DNA of 64,000 nucleotides from Fundidesulfovibrio putealis DSM 16056. GTDB lineage: Bacteria; Desulfobacterota; Desulfovibrionia; Desulfovibrionales; Desulfovibrionaceae. The stretch is from NCBI RefSeq assembly GCF_000429325.1, contig NZ_AUBQ01000019.1, positions 37,313 to 101,312 of the forward strand. The letters run 5' to 3'. The translations under genes were made by a program, and so were the position numbers. The notes under the pieces are model-generated. The model saw only the letters and a program-made list of their open reading frames with translations. It had not been told where the DNA came from and did no database searches. Each line of letters begins with the position of its first letter. Position 1 is the first letter of the stretch. Below are positions 26,417 to 35,389 of this stretch, one piece after another.

Positions 26417-27548
26417 GAACGTCGAGGATAACGGTCTGTTTTGCTGACAACTCCTCTGGTATGAGGTGGGCGTAACGCTGTGTCATCTCCACGCGCTTAT
26501 GTCTGAGGAGTGTTTGCAACTCATAGAGGGTCACCTTTCCGCTCTGTGCATGCCAACTTGCGAAGGTATGGCGCAGGGTGTGGAAGGTGACCTTCATGGT
26601 GTTGGGGGTGTCGTCTTGATTGAGACCAAGGGCAGTACAGACACGTTGGAAGGTGTCGGACAGGGTGACAATCCGCTTGCCGTTTCTGGCTCTGAACAGG
26701 AGTGAGCCCGGTTCAGTGACATAGTTCTTGAGCATGCTGAAGAGTGAGCCGTTAGGGTCATGGATACGGACAACCTCGCGCTTGCCGCCTTTGCTCGTCA
26801 GGTGGATGACCCCATGTTCCGGCTGAATATCCGACCCCGTGAGGCCGAATATCTCTGTGGCGCGAAGTCCTGTGCGGAGGGAGAGCAATGCCATGTCATG
26901 GAGTTGCTGGGAGTGCCTCTCTAATTCCTCGAGCAGGGCTTGAACTTCTCCGGGAGTGAAGAACCGGACCCGCTCGTTATTGAGATTGCCGACACTGGTC
27001 CCACGCTTTTCGTTGAACTCGAAGGGGTTCATGTCGCGCCAGCGTCGTTTGACCTCAAGGGCATGGGCCACAACACGCCGAGCAAGCGCGAGGATGTGCT
27101 TCACCGACTGTGGAGAGAGGGTCTGGAGCTTGTCGGCCTTGAAGGTCGCAACATCGCTGGGGTCGATATGGATGAGTTTCCGGCCACCGAATGGAGTGGC
27201 AAGGTGCAGGCGGTAACGGGCTTCCTCTGGCTGGAGGTGCTTGCCCTGCTGTTCAGCCCAAGTCCGGTAGAGCTCCCAGCAGTCATCCAGGGTAGGGGAG
27301 CCAGCCTTGCGCTGTGGTTCTTCGCCAGAAGCAACGGTTGCTTTTCGCTGGTTGAGGGCTTCGTAAGCCTTCCGGGCGGTCATTCCCTGGCTGGAGCGTC
27401 CCACTTTCTCGGTGACCGTCTTGGCGTTCAGCCCTCGATAGATGATCTCCCAGGAGCGGTCTGGCTTGCTGCCGTGGAGGGCGTCCAGTTCGCGAAAATA
27501 CACGCCCCCGTAGCGTTCATTGGCTTTCTGTCTTGGCTTGGTTCCCAT
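26388..27548 (-). CDS. tyrosine-type site-specific integrase
   Basis: 386 aa from the ATG at 27548; an ATG at 27584 would add 12 residues. A SAM-like core-binding domain spans about 85-175. The catalytic domain has the full set: Arg in LRTGLRATEIFGL, the beta-hairpin Lys (SKGGKREV), HTLRHTFASW and LLRHKRVEMTQRYAHL with the nucleophilic Tyr. The gene abuts the 3' end of tRNA-Arg(CCG), which contains the 48-bp att core, so this enzyme almost certainly inserted the element. A terminator between the tRNA and the gene shields it from tRNA transcription. Confidence 0.95.
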   Translation of the reverse strand: MGTKPRQKANERYGGVYFRELDALHGSKPDRSWEIIYRGLNAKTVTEKVGRSSQGMTARKAYEALNQRKATVASGEEPQRKAGSPTLDDCWELYRTWAEQQGKHLQPEEARYRLHLATPFGGRKLIHIDPSDVATFKADKLQTLSPQSVKHILALARRVVAHALEVKRRWRDMNPFEFNEKRGTSVGNLNNERVRFFTPGEVQALLEELERHSQQLHDMALLSLRTGLRATEIFGLTGSDIQPEHGVIHLTSKGGKREVVRIHDPNGSLFSMLKNYVTEPGSLLFRARNGKRIVTLSDTFQRVCTALGLNQDDTPNTMKVTFHTLRHTFASWHAQSGKVTLYELQTLLRHKRVEMTQRYAHLIPEELSAKQTVILDVLNAGKNLAY

Positions 27549-27617
27549 GAGCAACCCAATAGCGGAGGTGTTGCCACTCCGCAAGCTGGTTGCCTATACG
27601 TTGCTTTTCAACGAAAA

Positions 27618-27646
27618 AGGGACTCAGACGATGTGTCTAAGTCCCT
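27618..27646 (-). terminator. terminator following the restored tRNA-Arg
   Basis: A 12-bp stem with one mismatch (AGGGACTCAGAC/GTCTAAGTCCCT), 5-nt loop, followed on the minus strand by TTTTT. It lies 9 bp past the tRNA CCA end and is provided by the element. Confidence 0.75.
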
Positions 27647-27654
27647 GTAATCAT

Positions 27655-27731
<77 letters not shown>

Positions 27732-27768
27732 TTGAAGCAGTCACCAGTATGCCGGACGGAGCGCTCTG

Positions 27769-29256
27769 TCAAGCTGGACGGGCCATGGCCATGGCTTTCT
27801 TTTTCTGTTCGGCCTGGGACACGCAGACCATGTTGCGCCCGCTTGATTTGGCCAGGTACAGGGCCTGGTCGGCCTTGCGGATCAGGTCCTCGCGTTTGTC
27901 CAGCGAGCCCGGAGTCAGGGTGGCCACTCCGATGGAGGCGGTGACCTGGAAGGATCGGCCCGCATACTGGAACAGCTTCTGCTCGATCTTGCGGCGCAGG
28001 CGCTCGGCCAGCACCCAGGCCTGGTCTTCGTTGGTCTGGGGCAGGATGACCACGAACTCCTCGCCGCCGAAGCGGGCAGCGAAGTCCGTGTCGCGGCAGG
28101 ATTCGTCCAGGATGATGCCGACGTCTTTAAGCACCATGTCGCCCGCCTGATGGCCGTAGGTGTCGTTCACGGCCTTGAAGTGGTCCAGGTCGAACAGCAG
28201 GAGCGTCAGATTGTGGGCGTAGCGTTGGTGGCGCTTGAGTTCGTCCGCCAGGCGCTCGTCAAAGGATTGGCGATTGTGGATGCGGGTCAGGCCGTCATGG
28301 TCGGCCTTGGTCTTCACCTCGCGAAAGAGCATGGCGTTGCGGAGAGCCAGGGCCAGGTGGTTGGCCGCCGCGTTCATCGAGACCAGCTGATCCTTGCCGA
28401 GGCGCACGTCTTTGGGTTTGGCGATGGCCAGGCACCCGAAGCAGTTCCCGGCCACCTTGAGTGGCAGGAGCATGGCCGTCTGGCTGCCCGGTTCTGGCAG
28501 AACGGCGTCCGGGGAAATCTGGAAGAGGCTCTCCACGGTGAAGGCGTCAATTGGGCCGCCCGCCAGCTTGGCCGCACTGGCCAGCAGGTATTCCACCCAC
28601 AGTTGCTTGCCGTGCTGGTCCAGGCCGGGAGCCAGGAACAGCTCCGATTCGAGCCTGCCGTCCTCTGCGGGTTGCCAGAATGCGCCCTGAAGCCCCTGTA
28701 CGGGGAACAAGAGGCTCAGGTCCTCCTGGGCGTTGGACAGGATGGTCCCCGGTTCCAGTGACTGGGAGGCGCGGGTGAGCACCGTGTTCAAAAATATGAT
28801 CTGATCGGTTTTGCGCGCCAGAAGTTCGCGCTCCAGCATGATTTCGCGGGTCATGCTGAAGATGTCGTCATAGAGACCGCGCACTTCCTTGGCCCGGAAC
28901 ACTGCGTCGCGGATCTTGTTGGCGGTGATGGGGGGCGTGAGGGCCGTCAGGAATCCCAGTTCCAGGATCTCCTCGACGTCAGGGCCTTCATGAGGGCCGT
29001 CCAGCAGCAGTACGCGCTGGGTCAGCTCCCAGTCACGCAGGTGCTTGCGCGAGGAGGGCGGCAGGGCGTTCCACACCGAGAGCGGAATCCAGACCGTGAG
29101 CGGACTGGCCTTGTCCATGTCCCGCTTGGAGGGCAGGCCGTCGATGGGCCAGTTGCGCAGATGATAGCCTGATCCGAGGGCTTCCTCGATGGCCGTGCAC
29201 AGTGAGTCTTCGAGCCCGAGGCCCCAGATGAGATCAGGTCTGTTCGCGCGTTGCAT
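27769..29256 (-). CDS. GAF-containing diguanylate cyclase (GGEEF)
   Basis: 495 aa from the ATG at 29256, preceded by GGAGGG at good spacing; longer in-frame starts reach into the divergent gene and have no ribosome site. The N-terminal 130 residues look like a degenerate receiver-like fold. A GAF-like domain follows (about 180-320), then a GGDEF domain (about 330-490) with the active motif FGGEEF and an upstream RDTD inhibitory site (RxxD five residues before). It should make cyclic di-GMP with product inhibition. It lies just right of the element and is divergent from two glycosyltransferase genes, so control of exopolysaccharide or surface glycans is plausible (inference). Confidence 0.9.
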   Translation of the reverse strand: MQRANRPDLIWGLGLEDSLCTAIEEALGSGYHLRNWPIDGLPSKRDMDKASPLTVWIPLSVWNALPPSSRKHLRDWELTQRVLLLDGPHEGPDVEEILELGFLTALTPPITANKIRDAVFRAKEVRGLYDDIFSMTREIMLERELLARKTDQIIFLNTVLTRASQSLEPGTILSNAQEDLSLLFPVQGLQGAFWQPAEDGRLESELFLAPGLDQHGKQLWVEYLLASAAKLAGGPIDAFTVESLFQISPDAVLPEPGSQTAMLLPLKVAGNCFGCLAIAKPKDVRLGKDQLVSMNAAANHLALALRNAMLFREVKTKADHDGLTRIHNRQSFDERLADELKRHQRYAHNLTLLLFDLDHFKAVNDTYGHQAGDMVLKDVGIILDESCRDTDFAARFGGEEFVVILPQTNEDQAWVLAERLRRKIEQKLFQYAGRSFQVTASIGVATLTPGSLDKREDLIRKADQALYLAKSSGRNMVCVSQAEQKKKAMAMARPA

Positions 29257-29380
29257 GGCGTCCCTCCAAGGTTTGGGCGTGCTGTGCCCGACCACCCTTT
29301 GCAAATCACGCGCCATGTGAAGGGCGCCCTGGGCTTGCAGTTCGTTTGACTTCCGTTTCACCCCATGCTTTCTGACGATC

Positions 29381-31024
29381 ATGCTCACGACGCGAATTTG
29401 GGCCAGCCTGGATCCCTTCCTTGAAGCAGGTCCTGTTCTTGGCCGAACCCAGGCCAACGCGGCCTTCCTGAAGGCGCTCATGCGCCTTGACCCCTACGAC
29501 GCATACCGCTTCTACCCTGCGTCCGATGCGGCTTGCCGCGAACTGGCCGGGAAGCTGCAAGAAACCTGGCCCCGCCTGTGGGACAGCGCCCGGCTTCAGG
29601 TCGTGCATCGGCGCGAACTGCCCGGACAGTTGGCCGCCGAAGAACATCACGTTTTTCATCTCTCCGACTGTATCCTCAACCCAAGCCACCTCGCGGCGCT
29701 TCGAAACGCCTGTTCCAGGAAAATCTTTCCCATCACTTCCGTCACGCATTCGCTCAGTTACGCACGTTACGGACAGGATTTCCTGCGGCACTTAAACCCT
29801 TGCACCACCGCGCGCGACGCCGTGGTGGCCACCTCGCGCGCTGCCGTGGGCGTTGTGAACGCCTACTACCGCACCCTGCGCCAGGGCTACGGGCTGGACC
29901 CGGTCGCCTACCCGCAGCCGCAGGTCCGCCACATCCCGCTGGGCGTGGATCTGGACGCGTATACGCCTCCGGACGTGCAGCGCCGCGAGCACTTGCGCCA
30001 GGAGCAGGGATTTGGCGGGGAAGTGGTCTTTCTGGTGCTGGCCCGGCTCTGCCACAGCTCCAAGATGGATTTCCTGCCCATCCTGCGCGCCTTCCACCGT
30101 CTGATTCTTGGCGGCCTGCCAGCGGACTCGGTGCGCCTGGTCCTGGCCGGATGGACCGACGAGGCGGACTGGGGCGGGCGCATACTTATCGATCTGGCCC
30201 GCAACATCGGCCTGCCCCTGACCGTGGTGGAGAGGCCCTCGGACCAACGCAAATGGGAGCTTTACGCCGCATCGGACGTGTTCCTGTCGCCGTCGGACAA
30301 TCTTCAGGAGACCTTCGGCCTTACTCTGCTGGAGGCCCAGGCCATGGGGCTGCCGGTCATCGCCTCGGATTTCGACGGGTACCGCGACCTGGTGGAGCAC
30401 GGCCATACCGGCGAACTGGTGCCGACCCTCGGACCGTCCGTGAGCGACGGGGTGGACCTGATGGCTCCCATGGGGTTCGACAACCACACTCAGCTGATCC
30501 TGGCCCAGCGCCTGGCCGTGGACGTGGCCGCCATGGCCGCCGCCGTGGAACGGCTGGCAGGGGACGCTGCGCTCCGCCGCCGCATGGGGCTAAACGCCCG
30601 CCAGCTTGCCGGAAACTACTCCTGGGAGTCTGTTGCCGCCCGGCACGTGGAGCTTTGGGACAGCCTCTGGCTGGAAGACGTGCCGGACAAGCCCGCCGCG
30701 AAGCATCCCGGCAGCGTGGCGTATGCGGAGGTGTTCGGGGGATATCCGACGTCCCTGCTTGGACCCGGTGTGCAGGTGGCGCTCAGCCGCCTGGGCAACG
30801 CCGTGTACCGGGGCCAGGACTACCCCATTGTGTACGAAGGCCTCTCCGGCATGATCGACCCGGAAACCCTGCGCGCCCTGCTGGTGCTGGCCCGCAAGCC
30901 CGTGGACGCGCATGCCCTGTGCGAACGGCTGCGCGCCGCCGTGGCCGGACTCGGCCAGGAGGACGCCCAGGCGCACATGTTGTGGTGCCTCAAACACGAT
31001 CTGATGGAGCGTACGGATGGCTGA
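29381..31024 (+). CDS. glycosyltransferase family 4 protein
   Basis: 547 aa. The GT-B fold has the C-terminal sugar-nucleotide domain signature SDNLQETFGLTLLEAQAMGLP near residues 306-326, including the E-x7-E motif, and a preceding GVDLDAY loop near residue 190. About 120 residues beyond the second Rossmann domain are of unknown role. The start has no clear ribosome site. It overlaps the next glycosyltransferase by 8 bp, so they form an operon. Donor and acceptor sugars cannot be read from the sequence. Confidence 0.85.
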   Translation: MLTTRIWASLDPFLEAGPVLGRTQANAAFLKALMRLDPYDAYRFYPASDAACRELAGKLQETWPRLWDSARLQVVHRRELPGQLAAEEHHVFHLSDCILNPSHLAALRNACSRKIFPITSVTHSLSYARYGQDFLRHLNPCTTARDAVVATSRAAVGVVNAYYRTLRQGYGLDPVAYPQPQVRHIPLGVDLDAYTPPDVQRREHLRQEQGFGGEVVFLVLARLCHSSKMDFLPILRAFHRLILGGLPADSVRLVLAGWTDEADWGGRILIDLARNIGLPLTVVERPSDQRKWELYAASDVFLSPSDNLQETFGLTLLEAQAMGLPVIASDFDGYRDLVEHGHTGELVPTLGPSVSDGVDLMAPMGFDNHTQLILAQRLAVDVAAMAAAVERLAGDAALRRRMGLNARQLAGNYSWESVAARHVELWDSLWLEDVPDKPAAKHPGSVAYAEVFGGYPTSLLGPGVQVALSRLGNAVYRGQDYPIVYEGLSGMIDPETLRALLVLARKPVDAHALCERLRAAVAGLGQEDAQAHMLWCLKHDLMERTDG

Positions 31025-32150
31025 CGGCAGGGAAGTGCACCATCACGTGCTGCTGCGCATGCGCGGCGGAGCGGTCAGGGTGGCCCGCATGCTCAGTGCT
31101 CACCACAGCGGCGGCTGGCGCACCGGATTGAGCTACGAGATAGATGATTGCGGCAGCGCCTGCAGTGCGGACCCGCAGTATGACTCCGACAGCCTGTGCG
31201 CGGCGGGCGCGGTTGGCGGGCATGATCCCGGCGCTTCCCTGGTTCATGTTCACGGCACGCAGGATTGGCCGGGACTTTTGGCGGGGTTTGTCGGCGCGGC
31301 GCGTCCCTTTCTGGTGACCGTACATGATTGTTCTCTGATTACCGGCGGATGTGTGTACCCGGTGTTCTGTTCGCATCACTCGCGCAACTGCGAAGACCCA
31401 TGCCCCAGGTGCTATCCGCAGTCGCAGATGAACCGCGCCCTGAAGCTGCGCGCCGTGAGCGCAGCCAGGCCGGTGCTTGTGTCGCCGTCGTCCTGGCTGG
31501 CCGCAATGTTGCGCCAGGAGTGGCCGGGGGCGAAGGTGCGGGTGATCCCCAACGGGGTGGACCTGCCTGGGCGTTACATGACCAAGGCCGAGGCCCGTTC
31601 CCGCTTCGGGATCGCCGCAGCCGCAAGGGTTGTCCTGTTTTTGGCCCACGGCGGCGCGCACGCGGCCTACAAGGGCGGCGACCTGGTGGAGAGCCTGCTG
31701 GCGCGCATCGGCGGGATGGTGCCGGGGACACTGGGCATTGTGGCCGGAGGTGTTGGCGGTGAGCGCCGCGAGGGGCTGTTGACCCTGCCCTACGTAGGTG
31801 GCGAGCAACTGGAGGCGCTCTTGTTCGCGGCGGATGTGCTGGTGTATCCCAGCCTGTCGGACAACCATCCCCTGGTGGTGCTGGAGGCCATGGCCCACGG
31901 CCTCCCGGTTGCTGCCTACGCAGTGGGGGGGATACCCGAGCAGATCGAGCACGGAAAACAGGGCCTGCTTGCGCCTGTGATGGCCGAAGACAAATTGGTC
32001 AAGGCGGTGACGACCATCCTGAACGATGCGGCGCTGTCCAGGGCCATGGGCGACAGCTGCCGGGATAAGGCCTCCCGGCATTTCACGTCCGCCCGCATGG
32101 CCAGGGACTACGAAAAGCTTTACGAGCGCATGCTGCGCCCCTCCGCCTGA
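31017..32150 (+). CDS. glycosyltransferase family 4 protein
   Basis: 377 aa, start overlapping the end of the previous gene. It has a GT-B fold: acceptor domain with VHVHGTQDWPGLLAG, hinge IPNGVDLPGRY near residue 180, and donor site PSLSDNHPLVVLEAMAHGLP with E-x7-E-like spacing near 280. A cysteine cluster near residues 118-138 (CVYPVFC, CEDPCPRC) is of the type seen in some glycosyltransferases that bind a structural metal near HxxC. Probably acts with its neighbour in polysaccharide or glycoprotein assembly. Confidence 0.85.
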   Translation: MADGREVHHHVLLRMRGGAVRVARMLSAHHSGGWRTGLSYEIDDCGSACSADPQYDSDSLCAAGAVGGHDPGASLVHVHGTQDWPGLLAGFVGAARPFLVTVHDCSLITGGCVYPVFCSHHSRNCEDPCPRCYPQSQMNRALKLRAVSAARPVLVSPSSWLAAMLRQEWPGAKVRVIPNGVDLPGRYMTKAEARSRFGIAAAARVVLFLAHGGAHAAYKGGDLVESLLARIGGMVPGTLGIVAGGVGGERREGLLTLPYVGGEQLEALLFAADVLVYPSLSDNHPLVVLEAMAHGLPVAAYAVGGIPEQIEHGKQGLLAPVMAEDKLVKAVTTILNDAALSRAMGDSCRDKASRHFTSARMARDYEKLYERMLRPSA

Positions 32151-32175
32151 TTTCGCTGCTGTCGGCTCAGCTCCC

Positions 32176-32796
32176 CTAGCCCGCCATGTCCGCGAGAATA
32201 TCCGCCATCTGCGAGCGGAACAGGTTGCTGCCGCCCATGGCAGGGTGGCGTACGGTGTGGAACTCCAGCTCCGGGAACAGTTTGCCCAATGATTCCTGGG
32301 CTTTGCGCCCAACCGCCACGATCACCTTGGGACGGAAGATTTCCAGAACCTGCCGGAGCAGCGGCTCTCCGAGTTCCAGTTCGGCCTTGGTAGGCGTGCG
32401 GTTGGTTCGGGGTTTGCCCGGCAGGTGGGGGTGCAGGGGCAGCGCGTTCCAGACCAGGGGCATGACGCCCTGGGCGTCAGCCACGCCCCAGACGAAGCGC
32501 CCGCTCTGCTCGTGGATGTCCCCCTGGCGATACAGCCTGTCGCGGTGTGTGGCGAAGAAGTCGTTTTGAGAATCGCGCAGGGTCTCGGGGCTGGTGAAGG
32601 GCATGCCGGTCAGGGCGCAGCCCCGGTGTCCGGCGGCCTCTCCGATCATGGCCAGGGTGATGGGCCGGGCCGCGAGATAGTTTAAGTAGCACCTGAGGTT
32701 TTCCGCGAGTCGTTCATCCCGGAACGGGTTGAAGAGGGTCTTCGTGGCCGGGGTGTCGGCCAGTGCCTGCAGAAGCGATTCGATGGGTGTGTTCAT
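32176..32796 (-). CDS. uracil-DNA glycosylase superfamily protein
   Basis: 206 aa. Motif 1 is IGEAAGHRGCALTGMPFTS (family GEAPG, here with Ala for Pro), followed by WNALPLHPH, AVGRKAQESL and the C-terminal HPAMGGSN, matching the uracil-DNA glycosylase fold with its catalytic water-binding and leucine-loop regions. It has no Cys set for a 4Fe-4S cluster, unlike family 4 enzymes. Base-excision repair is likely, substrate unproven. The start codon lies only 10 bp after the adk terminator T-run and has no visible ribosome site. Confidence 0.75.
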   Translation of the reverse strand: MNTPIESLLQALADTPATKTLFNPFRDERLAENLRCYLNYLAARPITLAMIGEAAGHRGCALTGMPFTSPETLRDSQNDFFATHRDRLYRQGDIHEQSGRFVWGVADAQGVMPLVWNALPLHPHLPGKPRTNRTPTKAELELGEPLLRQVLEIFRPKVIVAVGRKAQESLGKLFPELEFHTVRHPAMGGSNLFRSQMADILADMAG

Positions 32797-32800
32797 AAAG

Positions 32801-32834
32801 AAAAAAAGCCCCGAGGCTTTGCGGGCCTCGGGGC
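32801..32834 (-). terminator. adk rho-independent terminator
   Basis: A 10-bp stem GCCCCGAGGC/GCCTCGGGGC with a 7-nt loop; on the minus strand it is followed by TTTTTTTC. It immediately precedes the next gene's start codon. Confidence 0.85.
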
Positions 32835-32853
32835 GGGAATGGCTTTGTTGGAA

Positions 32854-33525
32854 CTAGGACAGCTGCGCGAGCAGGGTGTCCTTGATGGAACCGATGGAAC
32901 CTTCGCCGTTGAGCTCGATGTACTTGCTCGCGCCCTTGGCGGCCAGGTCCTTGTAGAAGTAGGCTGCGGCCAGGGTGCCGGTGGTGGTGTCGTAGTAGAT
33001 GTCGTGACGCTTGCCGATGGCGCCTTCGTCCTGGTCGTCGGCGCGGGCGGAGAGTTCGCCGCCGCAGACGCGGCACTTGTCGCCGTTGGGCTTGATGGCG
33101 TCGATGAAGATGTTGTTGGGGTGGTTGTTGTCGTTCTTGCAGAGGCGGCGGCCCATGATGCGGTTCTTGGCCACTTCGCGGGGAAGCAGGATCTCGATGA
33201 CGTAATCAAGCTTCACGTTCGCGGCCTGCAGGGCCTCCCAAAGCTTCTGGGCCTGCACGATGCTCCGGGGGAAGCCGTCCAGCAGCCAGCCGCCGGCGCC
33301 ACGGGTCTTCAGGGTCTCGAGGACCATGGGGATGGTGATGTCGTCGGGGACCAGATCGCCGCGGTCGATGTAGGCCTTGGCCTTCTTGCCGAGCTCGGTG
33401 CCGCCGCCGATGTGTTCGCGGAAGATGCCGCCGGACTCGATGTGGGCCAAGTTGTACTTGTCCTTCACCAAGGAACCCTGGGTTCCCTTGCCGCTGCCGT
33501 TAGGCCCGAAGATCAGGATATTCAC
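32854..33525 (-). CDS. adk: adenylate kinase
   Basis: 223 aa. It catalyses ATP + AMP to 2 ADP in the cytoplasm. P-loop GPNGSGKGT at residues 8-16, AMP-binding GGIFREHI and DGFPRS near 88, and a long LID near 125-165 with CKNDNNH and CRVCGG forming an apparent zinc site. The LID insertion with NNHPNN is characteristic of a deltaproteobacterial variant rather than the short E. coli form (from memory). Start preceded by AGGAGG. A strong terminator follows. Confidence 0.95.
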   Translation of the reverse strand: MNILIFGPNGSGKGTQGSLVKDKYNLAHIESGGIFREHIGGGTELGKKAKAYIDRGDLVPDDITIPMVLETLKTRGAGGWLLDGFPRSIVQAQKLWEALQAANVKLDYVIEILLPREVAKNRIMGRRLCKNDNNHPNNIFIDAIKPNGDKCRVCGGELSARADDQDEGAIGKRHDIYYDTTTGTLAAAYFYKDLAAKGASKYIELNGEGSIGSIKDTLLAQLS

Positions 33526-33564
33526 GCGCCGCCTCCTTGTTTAAAAAGTCACAATCGGTGGTTT

Positions 33565-34632
33565 CTATCGTCTGGGCAAGCCGGTGTCAACGCTGATAGG
33601 CGGGTTGGACGGCAAAGACGCAGCAAAGGAAATGCCGTCTCGTTCCACCCGTGCTTCTTTGCCGCCGGGAAACTGGATAATCTTTCCTGTCAGGCGTTTG
33701 CGCCACGCTTCATCCAGGTTGTGCAGCTGCCCGGCCAGGGCTTGTCCGGGGCCTGCCGCCTCCACCGCACGCTTGTAGAGCCGAAGGCGCAGCGCCTGGG
33801 AGCTGGAGTGTAGCGTCGTGTCAGGCAAGAAAACCGGCCCTCCGTCCTCAGGTGGGATGGTTGAGACACCCAACATGGCGTCATTCCAGTGGATTTCATC
33901 CAGTCGGGCCTGTCGCCACAGCTCTGCGGCAGCACCGAGATAGTCAGAATTTTCACGAGTGAGGAGGGGCAGGATGTCCGCGCGCACGCGGTTGCGGGCG
34001 TAGGCCGGGTCCTGGTTGCTCGCGTCTTCGCGCCAGGGGAGGCCCAAGTCCTCCAGCAGGTGGCGAAGCTCGGCCTTGCGGGTCATGAGCAGAGGGCGCA
34101 GGACGCGGCGCGCGCCGTCCCAGGCGCGCATGCCGCCAAGCGCGGGCCAGCCTGCGCCGCGAATAAGCCGCAGGAGCTGATCCTCGGCCAGGTCGTCCAG
34201 GTGGTGGGCCGTGACGACGCACGCTGCGCCCCGCTGCTGGCGCACCTCTTCCAGCCATTCGTAGCGCGCCCGGCGTCCGGCGTCCTCGATGCCGGCTTTC
34301 CAGGATTGGGCCAACGCCCTCACGTCCCGGCGGACGCTCTGGCAGGACAGGCCTGCTTCGCTGCAGAAAACGTCCACGAAGACCGCGTCCTGGCCGGATT
34401 CGACGCGCAGGCCGTGGTCCATGTGGGCGATGGTGAGGGAGCAGCCCAGACGCCTGGACAGGGCCTGGAAGATGACGGCCAGAGCGATGGAGTCCAGGCC
34501 GCCGGACACGGCCAGCACCACGGGGCGACCGTCAAGCGTTTCGGGGAAGACGCCGGTCAGGAACGATTCGACCCGCAGGCACAGGTGCGCCGCCCAGGGC
34601 GGGAGGTCTTGAAGTCCCGGCAGGGCGGGCAT
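33565..34632 (-). CDS. tilS: tRNA(Ile)-lysidine synthase
   Basis: 355 aa. The PP-loop SGGLDS at residues 43-48 adenylates C34 of tRNA-Ile2 before lysine addition, which lets the tRNA read AUA. HMDHGLR near 70 and AHHLDDLAEDQLLRLIRG near 145 match the TilS N-terminal domain. The C-terminal region is short compared with E. coli TilS, so the C-terminal domain is reduced. It lies four bases after the hemerythrin stop on the same strand, in a probable operon, and 39 bp before adk. Confidence 0.93.
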   Translation of the reverse strand: MPALPGLQDLPPWAAHLCLRVESFLTGVFPETLDGRPVVLAVSGGLDSIALAVIFQALSRRLGCSLTIAHMDHGLRVESGQDAVFVDVFCSEAGLSCQSVRRDVRALAQSWKAGIEDAGRRARYEWLEEVRQQRGAACVVTAHHLDDLAEDQLLRLIRGAGWPALGGMRAWDGARRVLRPLLMTRKAELRHLLEDLGLPWREDASNQDPAYARNRVRADILPLLTRENSDYLGAAAELWRQARLDEIHWNDAMLGVSTIPPEDGGPVFLPDTTLHSSSQALRLRLYKRAVEAAGPGQALAGQLHNLDEAWRKRLTGKIIQFPGGKEARVERDGISFAASLPSNPPISVDTGLPRR

Positions 34633-34636
34633 GGGC

Positions 34637-35044
34637 TCAGACGTACCCCTTTTCCAGGAAGTAGTGGGCGTAGTGCTGATCGTAGCCCAGGATGTGCTCC
34701 GTGAACCAGCTCATGAGGAAGGCGAGCAGTTCGGCGGAGAGCTCCTTGCGGTCGGCCAGGTAGTCCAGCTCGAAGTGCAGCAGCGTCTCCACGAATTTCT
34801 CGTGCTGGGCCGCATGGCCTTTGAGGCCGGGGAACTGGTAGCGCGCCATCCAGCGTTCTTCCGCAGAAAAGTGCTCACGGACGTAGGTGTTGAGCTCGCG
34901 GATGACGCGGCCCATGATTTCCTTGTCAGCCCCGGATTCCAGGGCCTTCTCCAGCTCCGCGACCAGTTCGATCAGCTGGCGGTGCTGGAGGTCGATTTCG
35001 GGGATGTTGACCGAAAGGGTGTCGGACCATTGAACGGATGCCAT
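34637..35044 (-). CDS. bacteriohemerythrin
   Basis: 135 aa, a single four-helix hemerythrin domain. All seven di-iron ligands of the family are visible: H21, H58, E62, H77, H81, H117 and D122. Bacteriohemerythrins bind O2 reversibly and protect or sense in microaerobic anaerobes; a role in oxygen handling suits a sulfate-reducer-like host. It follows an unknown gene by 9 bp and precedes tilS, so it is probably part of the hemA-containing transcript. Confidence 0.95.
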   Translation of the reverse strand: MASVQWSDTLSVNIPEIDLQHRQLIELVAELEKALESGADKEIMGRVIRELNTYVREHFSAEERWMARYQFPGLKGHAAQHEKFVETLLHFELDYLADRKELSAELLAFLMSWFTEHILGYDQHYAHYFLEKGYV

Positions 35045-35053
35045 GTGAGACTC

Positions 35054-35389
35054 CTAAACGGCGATGTCCAACTCTTTGATAAGGCTGTCGAGCATGTCAA
35101 TCATGTGTTCGCGCAGCGCCGGATTGGCGTAGGCGATGCAGGAGCAGCGCAGAATCTGGCGCGCTCGCACCAGAAGCTCCAGGCGGACCCAGCCGTCGCC
35201 GGTCTCCAGCGGAAGGAAGAAGGGGCCGCAGGGCTCCAGGTGTTCGCGCTGCTCCGGCGCAAGCAGGTCGTCCGGTATGGGCACGTAGTACATGCCCTTG
35301 ATGGAGCCCGTCCAGCCCTTTTGGGCCAGGCGTTCCTCGATTTTTTCCACGGCCTCTTCGGTCAATTCGTCGATGGAGTAGGAGCGCAT
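35054..35389 (-). CDS. conserved-looking hypothetical protein
   Basis: 111 aa between hemA (0-bp gap) and the hemerythrin. No recognised domain. The N-terminus (SIDELTEEAVEKIEERLAQ) is helical, the middle YVPIPDDLL...PFFLPLETGDGWVRLELLVRA is beta-like and has a CSC pair near residue 83. Tight coupling to hemA suggests a function in the same transcript, but nothing in the sequence specifies it. Confidence 0.7.
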   Translation of the reverse strand: MRSYSIDELTEEAVEKIEERLAQKGWTGSIKGMYYVPIPDDLLAPEQREHLEPCGPFFLPLETGDGWVRLELLVRARQILRCSCIAYANPALREHMIDMLDSLIKELDIAV

